Source: an uncultured Bacteroidales bacterium
GTDB taxonomy: Bacteria; Bacteroidota; Bacteroidia; Bacteroidales; F082
Direction: 5' to 3'
DNA length: 64,000 nt
Assembly (NCBI GenBank): GCA_900317155.1
Contig: ONFO01000007.1
Span: forward strand, 1-64,000
Below the pieces are notes generated by a model, which was given only the letters and a program-made list of their open reading frames with translations, did not search any database and was not told the DNA's origin. The position numbers and the translations under genes were made by a program. Positions 8,344-20,100 of the stretch are shown piece by piece (within the stretch, counting starts at the first letter, position 1; each line of letters opens with the position of its first letter).

Positions 8344-8371
8344 GTAGTTGTTCGAAGTTCCGAACGACTAC
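8344..8371. repeat. 28-bp palindrome starting GTAG and ending CTAC
   Basis: The arms GTAGTTGTTCG and CGAACGACTAC pair with one mismatch. The length and terminal GTAG/CTAC are the same as in the three palindromes near 48.7-50.8 kb, though the arm sequence differs. It lies between the AT-rich pair and the exporter gene and may act as a terminator. Confidence 0.45.
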
Positions 8372-8433
8372 TCAAATCCAAATAATTGACCATCTTTGCA
8401 TTATAATAAACACATAAAACAACTACCAAAGCA

Positions 8434-9675
8434 ATGAACGGCCCCATAAACCCCTTAGACTTAGCCTACGAAGCCGGTTCCATCCTCTTGGAGAATGGCG
8501 CTGAGATTTCGCGCGTGGAGGAGACTATGCGGCGCATCGCCAGCCATTATGGCGTAGAGGACGAAGAGCTTTTCGTCCTCAGTAACGGCATCATCGTCAC
8601 AAATGAAGGCTATGCCCGCTCGAAGTTCATCCCCATCAAAGGGGCGAGCCTGGATAGGGTTGTGGCTGTCAACCAGCTTTCGCGTGAGGTTGCGGCTGGG
8701 CAATGCACCCTGGAGCAAATTGAGGAAAGACTGAAACAAATCCGCGCCATGAAACCCAAACGCGCCTGGGAGCAGATTTTAGCCTCGGGCGTGGGCAGTG
8801 CCGCTTTCTGCATCCTCTTTGGCGGAGGCTTCGCCGACTGTCTAGCCTCATTTATCGCCGGCCTCTTGCTTTGGGTCTTTGTACTATTCATCGGTTCCAA
8901 ACACCTCTCACGTATCGTAAACACCGTCACCGGTGGGTTGTTGTCGTCCATAATTTGCTTTAGTTTGTATCGTATGGGGCTGGGCTCACATTTGAGCAAT
9001 ATGATTATCGGTGCCATCATACCGCTGATTCCAGGTGTCGCCTTCACCAACGGCATTCGTGACATGGCCAACGAGGACTACCTTGCTGGTACCACAAGGC
9101 TCTTGGATGCCATGCTGACCTTCTTCTGCATCTCGTTGGGCGTAGCTTTGGCTTTTATGCTCGACGAAAACCTCTTCGGCTCATTTTTGAAACTCGATCC
9201 ACTCATCGCCGACCCACAGACATCCAGCTTCCTTGTTCAACTCATTGCAGCATTCTTGGGCACAATGGCATTTGCCGTGTTGTTTGGCGTGCCTCGCAAT
9301 TTCTATTTCGATGCGGGTTTCTGTGGCATGATGGGCTGGCTGCTTTATCTCATCCTGACGCGTTATAGTGCTTTTTCCGCTGTCGAGGTGATGTTTTGTG
9401 CCACGGCCTTGGTCACTTTGATTGCCCTACTACAGTCGACAGGACGGAAGTGTCCAATTACCGTATTCCTCATCAGTGGTATCTTTCCTTTGGTGCCTGG
9501 CGCAGGCATATTCTGGACGAGCTACAACATTGTCTCCAACCAACTTCCCGATGCCCTCAATACGGGTTTTACGGCACTTAAAGCTACTGTTGCCATTGCT
9601 TTCGGCATCCTCGCTGTAATGGAAATCAACGGCAGGGGTGGTTGGTTAAGAAAGTGTATATGGAAAAAGAAATAA
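8434..9675 (+). CDS. Threonine/serine exporter, ThrE family
   Basis: 413 residues, matching the fused form in which the ThrE N-terminal (DUF1212) and C-terminal parts are one chain. The first 110 residues are the cytoplasmic domain (LAYEAGSILLENGAEISRVEE and the SNGIIVTNEGYARSKFIPI region). The rest is about ten hydrophobic helices, with PLIPGVAFTNGIRDMANEDYLAGTTR in the middle and LISGIFPLVPGAGIFW near the end, both typical. The family exports threonine and serine by proton motive force in actinobacteria; here the substrate could be any small amino acid. It is a separate transcription unit, 163 bp after the AT-rich pair. Export of amino acids fits an amino-acid fermenter, but that link is inferred. 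Confidence 0.88.
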   Translation: MNGPINPLDLAYEAGSILLENGAEISRVEETMRRIASHYGVEDEELFVLSNGIIVTNEGYARSKFIPIKGASLDRVVAVNQLSREVAAGQCTLEQIEERLKQIRAMKPKRAWEQILASGVGSAAFCILFGGGFADCLASFIAGLLLWVFVLFIGSKHLSRIVNTVTGGLLSSIICFSLYRMGLGSHLSNMIIGAIIPLIPGVAFTNGIRDMANEDYLAGTTRLLDAMLTFFCISLGVALAFMLDENLFGSFLKLDPLIADPQTSSFLVQLIAAFLGTMAFAVLFGVPRNFYFDAGFCGMMGWLLYLILTRYSAFSAVEVMFCATALVTLIALLQSTGRKCPITVFLISGIFPLVPGAGIFWTSYNIVSNQLPDALNTGFTALKATVAIAFGILAVMEINGRGGWLRKCIWKKK

Positions 9676-9708
9676 TTATTATTTTTGCAGCAACAAAACA
9701 ACAATAAA

Positions 9709-10077
9709 ATGAGAAAACTAATAAAAAGTATCGTTGTCCTTGGCATTCTTGCCGGTATTATGCTGTTTACCTGTCCTGAAGAGGAAAAGCATGTGGACAA
9801 ACTTACACAAGAGATTGTGGCCTCTGCCAATGATCAGAAAGATGAAGCGGAATCCAACATCATTGAAGATATTGGCAATGCCATTGCAGGAACACTTAGC
9901 GAGAAAGTCGTGCATCTGTATGTGAAAAGCCAACTCAAGGTGGAGGACTACACCTTGTTGAATGTCGGTAAAATGAACTATGACGGTGAAAAACGTGTAG
10001 TTACCATTGGCGCTTTCAATCATGTGTTTTGTTTGGTGAAAGCATACGATTTGTTGGATGAAATTAAGGCACAATGA
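9709..10077 (+). CDS. Small exported protein, DUF4359-like
   Basis: About 122 residues from the ATG at 9709. An upstream TTG at 9685 is in frame but the hydrophobic signal begins MRKLIKSIVVLGILAGIMLF, so the ATG is preferred. One N-terminal hydrophobic segment (about 5-21) is followed by a cysteine (FTCPEE) that does not clearly fit a lipobox. The remainder is a small mixed domain ending in VVTIGAFNHVFCLV. It resembles, from memory, the small DUF4359 proteins of Bacteroidetes, whose role is unknown. It starts 34 bp after the exporter gene and precedes the LolA-like gene by 64 bp, so the three may share a transcript. Confidence 0.7.
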   Translation: MRKLIKSIVVLGILAGIMLFTCPEEEKHVDKLTQEIVASANDQKDEAESNIIEDIGNAIAGTLSEKVVHLYVKSQLKVEDYTLLNVGKMNYDGEKRVVTIGAFNHVFCLVKAYDLLDEIKAQ

Positions 10078-10141
10078 AAGCCAATGTCACAAATATTGAT
10101 TTTATATCTTAATTTTTGAAATTTAAACATAAAACACTACT

Positions 10142-10768
10142 ATGAAAAAATTAATCGCTATCATTAGTTTTATCGCTTTGGCCACCGCTGCTATGGCACA
10201 AACTGCCGAAGAAATCGTCTCTCGCATGGATGCTGAGATGAGCAAACACAATGAAAGTGAAGGCTTTGCCATGACTATGGACATCAAGATGATCTTCATT
10301 GGCACAATAAGTTCCCGTAGTTATGTCTTAGGCGACAAGATGCGTATTGAGGCAAATAGGGATGGTAAGGATTTTGTCACTTGGAGCGACGGGAAAACAG
10401 ATTGGAGTTACGATCCCGAAAAGAATGAAATCGAAATCACGAACGCTAAACCCAAGGAAAAATCCGAAACGGACGGCGACACTAAGTTGTTCAAAGACAT
10501 CACAGACGGTTATGACATCAAAATCGACAAAGAGACTGCCACAGAATGGCATATCCGCTGCAAAAGATCGAGGTCGAATCCCGACAAAGATGCTCCCAAA
10601 AGGATGGACTTGGTTGTTGCTAAAGAAACGTATTGGCCTGTCAGCCTGAGCACAAGCGTCACTGCTGCAACGGTGACAATGCGCGACATTTCCTTCGGCG
10701 TCACCGAAGAGCAAGTCACTTTCAACCCCAAGGAATTTCCCCAGGCCACCATCGTTGACAAGCGATAA
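10142..10768 (+). CDS. LolA-like outer-membrane lipoprotein carrier
   Basis: 208 residues. A signal peptide (about 1-19, cleaved after ATAAMA) leads to a mature domain beginning QTAEEIVSRMDAEM, typical of Bacteroidetes LolA-type proteins. These form an open beta-barrel that binds lipoprotein acyl chains in the periplasm and carries them to the outer membrane. The middle shows alternating strands (DKMRIEANRDGKDFVTWSDGKTDWSY) as in the fold. No LolB, LolCDE or FtsK neighbour is seen, so it could instead be one of the LolA paralogues of unknown cargo. It is followed 11 bp later by a small orphan gene. Confidence 0.8.
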   Translation: MKKLIAIISFIALATAAMAQTAEEIVSRMDAEMSKHNESEGFAMTMDIKMIFIGTISSRSYVLGDKMRIEANRDGKDFVTWSDGKTDWSYDPEKNEIEITNAKPKEKSETDGDTKLFKDITDGYDIKIDKETATEWHIRCKRSRSNPDKDAPKRMDLVVAKETYWPVSLSTSVTAATVTMRDISFGVTEEQVTFNPKEFPQATIVDKR

Positions 10769-10779
10769 ACCCAATAGCA

Positions 10780-11115
10780 ATGGTCAACGTCTATGAACAA
10801 TACTTCTCTGCCAAAGCCGAATACAACAGTGTTCCTCGCCACGGGGCTTTGGTAATGCTCATTGCCGACTCCGAGGCTGGCAACATCAGATATGAAGCTG
10901 CAGTGTCTTTCTTTCCGCATAACAACGAAGAAGACTTTGCCGTTTCATGCGATGCCTATTTCAGCAAAGTGCTATATGAGGCAAAAGGTCGACGCTCAAA
11001 GAAAAGAGAAGAGACATTGTTGGAGACGTTTCCAGTGGAAATCGACCAACTCGCCGATACAATAGGAGGGAAGGTGCTATGGGAACAACCACTACGTGAA
11101 GCAAGGAGAGGATGA
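10780..11115 (+). CDS. Hypothetical 111-residue protein
   Basis: I do not recognise this protein. It has no signal peptide or membrane helix. It has a beta-rich first half (HGALVMLIADSEAGNIRYEAAVSFFP) and a charged second half (EAKGRRSKKREETLLETFPVEID). It is kept because it starts 11 bp after the LolA-like gene on the same strand, has the local base composition, and ends 15 bp before a strong terminator. Confidence 0.6.
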   Translation: MVNVYEQYFSAKAEYNSVPRHGALVMLIADSEAGNIRYEAAVSFFPHNNEEDFAVSCDAYFSKVLYEAKGRRSKKREETLLETFPVEIDQLADTIGGKVLWEQPLREARRG

Positions 11116-11130
11116 CTTCTATAGACACTA

Positions 11131-11167
11131 AAAAAGGCTGAATTCCAAGAGAGGAGTTCAGCCTTTT
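11131..11167. terminator. Bidirectional terminator between convergent genes
   Basis: AAAAAGGCTGAATTCC pairs with GGAGTTCAGCCTTTT around a short loop, with an A-run on the left and a T-run on the right. It serves both the + strand LolA unit and the - strand NRPS operon that ends at 11189. Confidence 0.9.
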
Positions 11168-11188
11168 CCGTTACGTTTCCAAATTTGA

Positions 11189-14100
11189 TCATGTACTTAC
11201 ATTAAAATAGTCGAAACCAATGATGGTATCCACGAAACGGTGTACGTAGTCGGCGGCGGTGGGTGGCCACTGGAATCCACAGCGGTAGAGCACCTGAGTG
11301 GTATAGTCGTTGGTTGACTCAATACTGCGAACCTTACGGTTGCCTCCAAGATTGTAGGCCATCAGCGGGCGCAACAGCGTGATCAGGTCGGGATTGTCCA
11401 TCATGCGGTCGAGGGCTTGCTGGAACTCTTCGGACTCCACGCGCTTCAACACGATACCCGCCTTGGCGAAACCAATCAGCACATCGCTAAGGAACTGGCG
11501 ATGGGTGTTGTTAGGATGGAACACTGTGCAGTCCTTCGGTGTCTGTGACAAGAGCATGATGGCGTGGGCCACCTCGTCGATGGGCGAGAACTCAAAGCGT
11601 TGGTTGAGGGCTTCATATGGCACCATTCCGATGACCACGTATGCACGCAACATCGCTAAGAAGTTGTTGGTGTTGAAGTTAATCTGGAACTCACCATCCT
11701 TCTGGCGCGCCGACAGGTTGCCCACACGCATAATCTTGGCATTCAATCCGTGGTGAGCGATGGCGTCGAGCACCAATTCTTCTGCCTTGAATTTTGAGTA
11801 GGTGTACTTTCTGTCGTTGACATACTGGCCGATGTAGAAGTCTTGCTCAGTCAGTTTGACCTCTGGTCCAGGAACATCGTTGATGCTCATGCCTGCCACG
11901 CTGATTGTCGAGATGTGGATGAGACGAGAATGGGTGCGCAGACAGAAACCAATGAGGTTGCGCACGGACTCGATGTTCACCATCTCGATGTCGTTACCTG
12001 CCGAGAAGTGTTTCACATTGGCTACGCAGTTGATAACCGTCAGGCCTTGTCTGTCGATGGCATCAAGCGCATCGGGCTGCGTGACCTCGGCGGAAATCGT
12101 TTCCACGCGCTCCTCGATATGCGCAAAGGCTTCCGTTCGTCCGAAATAGTAGAAATAGAGCGTTTTCAGTCGCTGCATCGGACTTTGGTCTGCCTTGCTG
12201 CGCAACGGACAAATGATGTGGCCGCCGTAATTCGTTAGCAACTCATTGAGGACATGGATGCCCAAATAGCCTGTGGCACCCGTCAGAAGCACATCGCCAA
12301 TGGGCTGATGCTCGCCATTACGGAAAGCGTTGAGGGTGTTTTTGTCCAAAACGGGAATGAAAGCTGCGTATTCGGAATTATCCATTGGACTTGGCTGATT
12401 CGTCGGGACAGACGGAGACGGAGTGGTCGTGTTGGGAGTTCCAGTATTGCCGCTCACATATTCAGCTAATGCCCTCGGTGTCTTCAAATTAAAGATGTCG
12501 TTGAAGACAATCTGCACACCGCGTTTGCTGGCCTCAACAATGACCTTGATGGCATTAATACTGGTGCCGCCAATCTCGAAGAAGTTGTCGGTAGCACCCA
12601 CCTCCTTGATTTTCAGAATGTCGGAGAAGATGTTGCAGAACAACTCTTCCTTTTCACCCTTTGGCGCCTCATACTCGGTGACACGTTTCATTTCAGGAAT
12701 GGGCAACACCTTACGGTTGATCTTGCCGTTGGGGGTCATGGGCATGGTGTCCATCTGCATATAGGCATCGGGCACCATGTATTCTGCCAACGACGAGGCG
12801 GCAAGGGTCTTGCGGATGTCCTCATCGGTGAGGGTGGAGTTGCTTTCCAGCGTGTAATAAAGCACCAGATGCTCATTGCCCATCACCTTGCGCACCTCGG
12901 CAGCAGCCTGACGGACACCCTCGATGTTTAGGGCTTTGCTTTCGATTTCACCCAGTTCGATACGGAAGCCACGCAGTTTCACCTGAGTGTCGATACGACT
13001 GATGTACTCTAACTGACCCTCCTCGTTCCAACGGCAAAGGTCGCCGGTGTGGTACATGCGGACAGGACGACCCCAGCGGTCTTGCTTGACAAACGGACAA
13101 TCGACGAACGACTTGGCCGTGCGTTCGGGCAGCTGCCAGTAGCCGCGCCCCACCTGAATACCAGCAAAACACAACTCACCAGCCACACCCTGCGGCACAA
13201 GGTTACCTGCGGTATCAACGATGAAGTTCCAGTTATTGGCCACACTTTCGCCAATCGGAATGTTCTCCACGCGACGGCCAGGAGCGATGCTATAATAAGA
13301 GGTGTCGTCAGTACACTCGGTCGGACCATAGACATTGATAATCTCAATATGGTCGCTATAGACACCATCCATCTTCTCGCCACCACCCGTGGTGAAGCGG
13401 ATGGGCAGGTCGTCGAAGGTGTTGAGCAGCAGACTGGTCATTGCCGTCGAGTAGCCGCCACCCGTGATTTGATGGTCGATCAGGAACTGACGAATGGCAC
13501 CAAGGTCCTTTCGGATCTCTGTAGGCATGATGTGGAACGAGCCGCCCAACGTCAATACTGGGTACATATCCTCGATATGTGCGTCGAATGAGAACGAACG
13601 GTGTCCACTGACGCGGTCAGCGGCAGTGAGTTGTTCCATGTCGATGACCACGGCAATAAAGTTGCGCAGTCCAGCTTGGTGGAGCATGGCACCCTTAGGC
13701 TTGCCTGTAGATCCAGAAGTATAAATCATGTAAGCCAAACCATCGGGATTCGACAAGTCGATGGGCTCAGCATTGGGCACATTTTCCATGAAGTCGTCGA
13801 TGAAGAAGGTCTTTGCTGCGGCGGTGTTGAAGTCGCCTTCGGCTTGTTTGGCCTCCAAAACGTCGTGCGAGGTAATCAGCACCTTCGACTCGGAGTTTTC
13901 AAGCATGTAACTCAGACGCTCGTTGGGGTATTCGAAGTCGAGTGGGGTATAGGCGGCACCAGCCTTATGGATGGAGAGCACCGACAGCGGGAATTCTTTC
14001 TTGCGGTCAAGCATGACGCAGACGAAGTCGTTGGGTTGCACGCCAAAGTCGATCAACTGGTGCGCCAAGGCATTCGAGTAGCGGTCCATCTCGCCATAGG

Positions 14101-17100
14101 TCAGCTGGCTGTCCCTATCAACCACTGCGGGCGCGTCGGGTGTGCGTTTGGCTTGTTCGGTGAAAAGGTTGGCGAAGGTCTTGGTGATATCTACGTCAAT
14201 CTCCTTGCCTGTACCTAACTTGATGATACGTTCAGCCTCCTCGTCGCTCACGATGCAGATGCTGTTCAAGGCGGCATCGGGCTTTGCAATCATTCGCTCT
14301 ACCGTTACCTTGACAGCATCGGCCAAACTCTGCATCAGACGGGCGGAATACTTGCCGTTGTCGTAGGCCACACAGACGCTGGGCTGACCATCGACTGGAG
14401 CGATGAAGAAAGTAATGGGGAACTTCGGTGTCTGGATGCCCAATGTCTCCATCTTCAGCGGAGTGCCAGCAACGGTATACTCGGTAGCTATGCCGAGCTG
14501 ATAGACGAATTGTATCTCGGGTGTCAGGCCATAATCGGCTGCGATTTGTGCAAATGGATAGTTCTCGTGGTTTAGTGTTTCATCAAAATTCTTGCTTACC
14601 TCTTGCAGGAAATCCATGACGCTTTGCTTGCCGATGGTGGCACTTATGGCCAAGGTGTTGACAAACATACCAACGGTATTGCGGATGCGCAGGTCGGAAC
14701 GACCGTTGGAAACGGTGGTGATACACACTTGTTCACTATTGGCAAAGCGTGAAAGGGCGTAATAGACCGCTGACAAAGTTAAATGAGCAGGGGTAATCTG
14801 ATGCGCACGGCAGAAGGTATCGATAGTCTTTATATCAAGATTAGACACGGCTTGACTGACTGTCCCCGTCATTGGATTCGGCAGGTCGGGACGCACCTCG
14901 GTGGCACTCTCTACCACAGACAAACGTTCTTTGAAGAAGTCCTTGGCGACTCGATAGTCCTCGCTATCTTCAGCGGCCTTCTCTGCCACGACGTATGCCG
15001 GATAAGAGATGGCTTCTTCCTCGATGGGAGTGCCGTTAAGCAATGCGCAAAGCTGACGGAAGAAGATATCGGTAGAGCCGCCGTCGAAAACAAGGTGGTG
15101 TACATCAAACAACAGATAGGCGCCTTGTTCGGTGGTCACAATCTCGAAGCGGCAGAGCGGTCCGGTGGCAAGGTCGAAAGGACGTACAAAGTCGTTCTTG
15201 TACTGCTCCAACTCCTTCTCGCTCATCGTCTTCACAGGAATAGCTATCGTTAACTCAGGATTGAGGGTCTGAACGATGCCTTCCTCTGACTGGCCGAAGT
15301 GAGCAGTCAACTGTGGATGCTTACCGACCAGCGTTCGAATGGCCTCCGACAGCGCCTCGATGTCAATTTCCTTGGGGAAGGTCACCAAATGGGGTATGTT
15401 GTATTGTATTGCCATCGGGTTTTTCAGGCAGTCAAAATATACACCTGTTTGAGCGTAGCTTAACGGGCAAGTGAGAATTGAGGACTGGGAATCGGCATCA
15501 TCTTTTTTCTTTTGTTCAACCGATTGTCCATTGAGAATAGAACTCAGAATCTCATCCTCAATGCTCATCAGAGAACTGTTCTTCACCATCTGCTTGGCTT
15601 GGAGAGCCACACCATAGCGTTGCTGTATAAGGATAGCCAGACGAATGGCTGACAGAGAGGTGAGACCCACCATGCCCAACGAACATTCAACGTCAACATC
15701 TTCAATACCCAAAATCTCCTTTACCATGTCTTGCAGTTCTTTCTCGATGCGGGTAAGTTTACGCGACGCCGCAGTCCCAGAACCACTTGGCGTTGTTTGC
15801 ACAGTTGGGTCAGGTAGTGCTTTGATGTCAGTCTTGCCATTGGGTGTCATCGGCAGGTTTTCTAACTGCATGTAGGCAGTAGGCACCATGTATTCGGTCA
15901 GATGGCTGCTGATAGCTGTACGCATGGCAGCAATGTCAATCTCGTGGTCGGCGGTGAAATAGGCGCAAAGGTGCTCCATACCACCTATTTGTCGAATAAT
16001 CACCACTACCTGTTTCACCCCATCCACTTGAAGGATGGCGTTCTCCACTTCACCTAATTCGATGCGCAATCCGCGCAACTTGATTTGGTGGTCAGTACGG
16101 CCAAGAATGACCACGTTGCCATCAGGGAGCCACTTGGCATAGTCCCCAGATTTATAGATGCGCTCGCCGTGATATTCCACAAAACGCTCGCGGGTCATCT
16201 CGTCAAGGTTGTTGTAGCCTCGGGCTACACCCTTGCCACCGATATATAATTCGCCCACCACACCTACAGGCAATTCGTTGCCATCGGCATCAACGATAAA
16301 CTCCTTGACGTTCAATTGCGGCTTGCCCACGGTAATATGGGCCGCATCGGTGAGTTCGGCATTGTTTGAAGCCACTGTAATTTCCGTGGGACCATAGCAG
16401 TTGAAGAGGCGTGCCTTAGTGACACTGCGCAATTGGTCAAGCAGTTGCTGTGGATATTTTTCTCCACCGGCACGGCAGATTTTTACGTTGCTGATGACAT
16501 GGCAGAAGTCGTCGCTCGTCAACCAGGTCTGCCAGCGCGACGGTGTGCCACTGACCATGTCGATATGCTGCTCTTCGATGAGTTGCGCCAGTTCGAGCGG
16601 GTTATTGGCTTGTTCCTCTGTGGCAAGGATGAGTGTCTTGCCGTTATAGTAGGCCATGCCAATATCCTGCAAGGCCGCATCGAAAGAGATGGTGGTCACG
16701 CTGAGAATGCGTGTGGCATCGGTCAGCACGGCATTGGCGAAGACATTACCCTGATGACCGTACAGATAGTTGCAGATACTTTCGTGACGTAGCATCACGC
16801 CCTTCGGGCGACCTGTGGAACCGCTAGTATAAATAAGGTAGGCGAGGTCGTCGGGAGTAATTGACAATTGATAATTGATAATTGATAATTGACAATTGAT
16901 GAGTTCATCCACATCAATGGCTTTGTCGGAAGGAACAGCATTGAGGCGGTCTTTAGTCGTGATGATAAAGCGGGCCCCGCTGTCTTCGAGGATGAGCTTT
17001 ACGCGGTCGGCGGGATAGTCGGGGTCGCAGGGGATGTAGGCGGCACCGGCCTTCATCACACCAAACATCGAGAGGATGAGCCTGCTAGTACGCGGCAGCA

Positions 17101-20100
17101 ACAAGGCCACACGGTCGCCCATCTCTACGCCTCGCTGACGTAGACCATTGGCGATGCGGTTGGTCTGTTCGTCCATCTCCTTGTAGGTATAGGTGGCATC
17201 GCAGGCTACCAAAGCCTCTTGCTCAGGTGATTTTTCGGCATAATGCGAGATGCACTCGTGGAAGAACTTAAACGGAGCATCGCCTGTTGCCACCTGGCGC
17301 AAGTGCGATAATTCTTCCTCTTGATTCTTGCTGACGATAGACAGTTGACGCACTTTTGCCTGTGGCTCTTCCATCATTCGCTCAGCAACAGCCGCAATGC
17401 TCTCGGCCAAAGCCTTGCCCAATTGGGCGGAATAGAGCGAGTCGTCATACTGAACGACGACCCCTTGTGGCTCTATCTTGATATTGATTTTGAACTTCGG
17501 CACATTCAGCTCAAGCGTCTCCTGCCCAACGGGCTGTCCGTCAACTTTATAGTCAGACAGCACGCCAACCTGGTAAGCATAGAAGATGGCGGGGTGGAAG
17601 CCGAAATCGCTGGCAATACGCGCAAAGGGATAGTTTTCGTGATGTAGCGTTTCATCGAAGGTTTCGCCAACCTGCTTCAGGTATTCGCCGACGGTCACAT
17701 CATCAATACTCAGCCCGAGAGCCAGCGTGTTGACAAACATTCCCACCGTATCCGCGATCTTCAGATTCGAACGACCGCTACTGATGGTGTTCAGATACAC
17801 CTCGCGATTGTTAGTGTAGCGCGAGACCACATAACTGGTAGCGGCAAGGAACAAGTGCGCTGGTGTAATCTCCAGCTGACGACAGAAAGCAGCCGCTTTT
17901 TCGTGATTTGTCGGGCAAACAGCCTCACCGATGAAGCCTTGCTGGTCGGTCTTTGGCATATCGGCAGGAATCTCGCTGGCACCCTCACAATTCTGCAGTT
18001 TTTCAGCAAAGAACTGCTGAGCGGCCTTGAAGTCATCACTATTGGCATCTTTCTGCTGGTCGGATACGAAGTCAAAGTAGGTGTAGGCTTCTTTCTCAAC
18101 GGCAGAATTTTCGAGCATGCTGATGATTTGATGGATAAACAAATCGGCTGAGCCACCGTCGAACACTAGGTGGTGGACATCCATCAAGAGTTTGATGCCG
18201 CTTTCGGTCTTCACCACTTCGAAACGATAGAGGGGGGGCTTCTGAAGATCGAACGGACGGACGAACTCGCGTTTGTATGTGGCCAATTGCTGGTCGGACA
18301 TTTCATTTACGGGCACTTCCACGGGAAAGCTATCCGCAAGGGTTTGCATCACGGTGTCGCCTTCTGTAGTGAAATGGACATGCAATTCCGGATGGGCCTC
18401 AATGACCCGTTTGACGGCATCCGCTAACTTCGCATCTTCGATACCGGCAGGGAAACTCAGCAAGAAAGGAATGTTGTAAAGCGTTGAGGTCGGGTTGCTT
18501 ACACAATCGATATAGACACCTGTCTGGGCGTAGGAGAGCGGAACGCTTTTTAGTTGAGAGTTAAGAGTTGAGGGTTGAGAGTTGGCCTCTTGAGTCGAGG
18601 ATTTCAAATCTCCTCCAGCTATGACACCGCCAGCCATCACGTTTTTCCATATCTCGTTCTCAATGCTCTGCAAGGTACCATTCTTGACAAGGGCCTTCGA
18701 ATCCAGTGTCACGCCGTAACGCTTATTCACCTGTACCGCCAGCTTGATAGCAGAGATAGAGGTCAGTCCAACATAGCTAAGTTTAGTGGTAACACCGAAA
18801 GCAGAGGTATTCACAATGCCAGCAATCAACTCATGAAGTTCCTGCTCCAAATCATTCATCGGCACGTCACTCTCCATTACAGCCTCTTCCGCTTTCTTTT
18901 CGGGTTTCGGTAATGCCTTCTTGTTCACCTTCTGGTTTTGGTTGAGTGGAATGCGGTCAATCTGCATCGTCACGGCGGGCACCATGTAAGGCGGCTTTTG
19001 GTCGAGGATGAAGTTGTTGAGTGCCTCGATGTCTATCTGTTCATCTGCAACGATATAGGCAGCGATGAACTTGCCACCGCCCTCATCGTCGAAAGCTTGC
19101 ACTGTGGCATCCTTGATGCCGGGGAACTCGCGAATGACGGCTTCCACCTCTTTCAACTCGATGCGGAAACCGCGAATCTTCACTTGACCGTCCTTGCGGC
19201 CCACAAACTGGATGTTGCCATCAGGCAGGTAGCGCACAATGTCGCCTGTACGATAGGCGCGGATGTATTTCTTTTCGGTGGTAAAGGGATTTTGGATAAA
19301 CACTTCTGCGTTTTTATCCGGTCGGTTCAGGTAGCCGAGCGCCACTTGCGGTCCTGCTGCCCACAGTTCGCCCATAGCTCCCACGGGCAGACGATGTCCT
19401 TGCTGGTCGACCACATAGAGCCTCACATTGTCCAAAGGCTTGCCGATGGGAACATCGGTGTCTTTCTTCGTGACGGGATAGATGGTGATGAGGATGGTGG
19501 CCTCTGTTGGGCCGTAGCCGTTGTGCAGCTGATAGCCTTGAGGCGGAGCGATACTGGCCAACTTCTCGCCAGCCACCGACATGTGAATCAAGGAATGGTT
19601 CTCGATGTTCGTCGCAAACTGATAGCCCACCTGGGTAGTCATGAAGGTGTGGGTAATGTGTTCGCGCTCCAAATATTCGTTGAGTGACACGAGGTCCAAA
19701 CGGAGCTCCTCCGGAATGATGTGTACGGTGGCACCGCCCGTCAGTGGGGGATAGATACCCTCTTGATGTACATCGAAACCATAGCTGGCGTATTCCGCCA
19801 CGTTGTGCTCTGGCTTCAGGTCGTAATACTTCCAGTACCAGTTGCAATAGTTCACCAGATTGCCGTGCGTCAGCTGACAACCTTTTGGAACGCCTGTCGA
19901 ACCAGAAGTGTAGAGCAGGATAAATCGGTCTGATGGGGAAAGTTGAGAGTTGAGAGTTGAGAGTTTAGAGTTGGCTTCCGCTGTGAGGGGAGGGAGTTGT
20001 AAAAACTCTTTCGTCAGCAACACTTCGCCCTGATATTCATCCACCAGGTCACGCAGCGACTCGTCGGCAATGAGTAACTTGGCATCAGCATCCATCACCA

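Noticed and set aside
9685-9708. TTG start for the small exported protein
   Set aside because: The eight extra residues are Gln/Asn-rich and come before a clear signal peptide that begins at the ATG at 9709.
18938-19687. 249-residue open frame on + and several similar ones within 12-30 kb
   Set aside because: All are antisense shadows of NRPS domains; similar frames recur opposite each homologous module.
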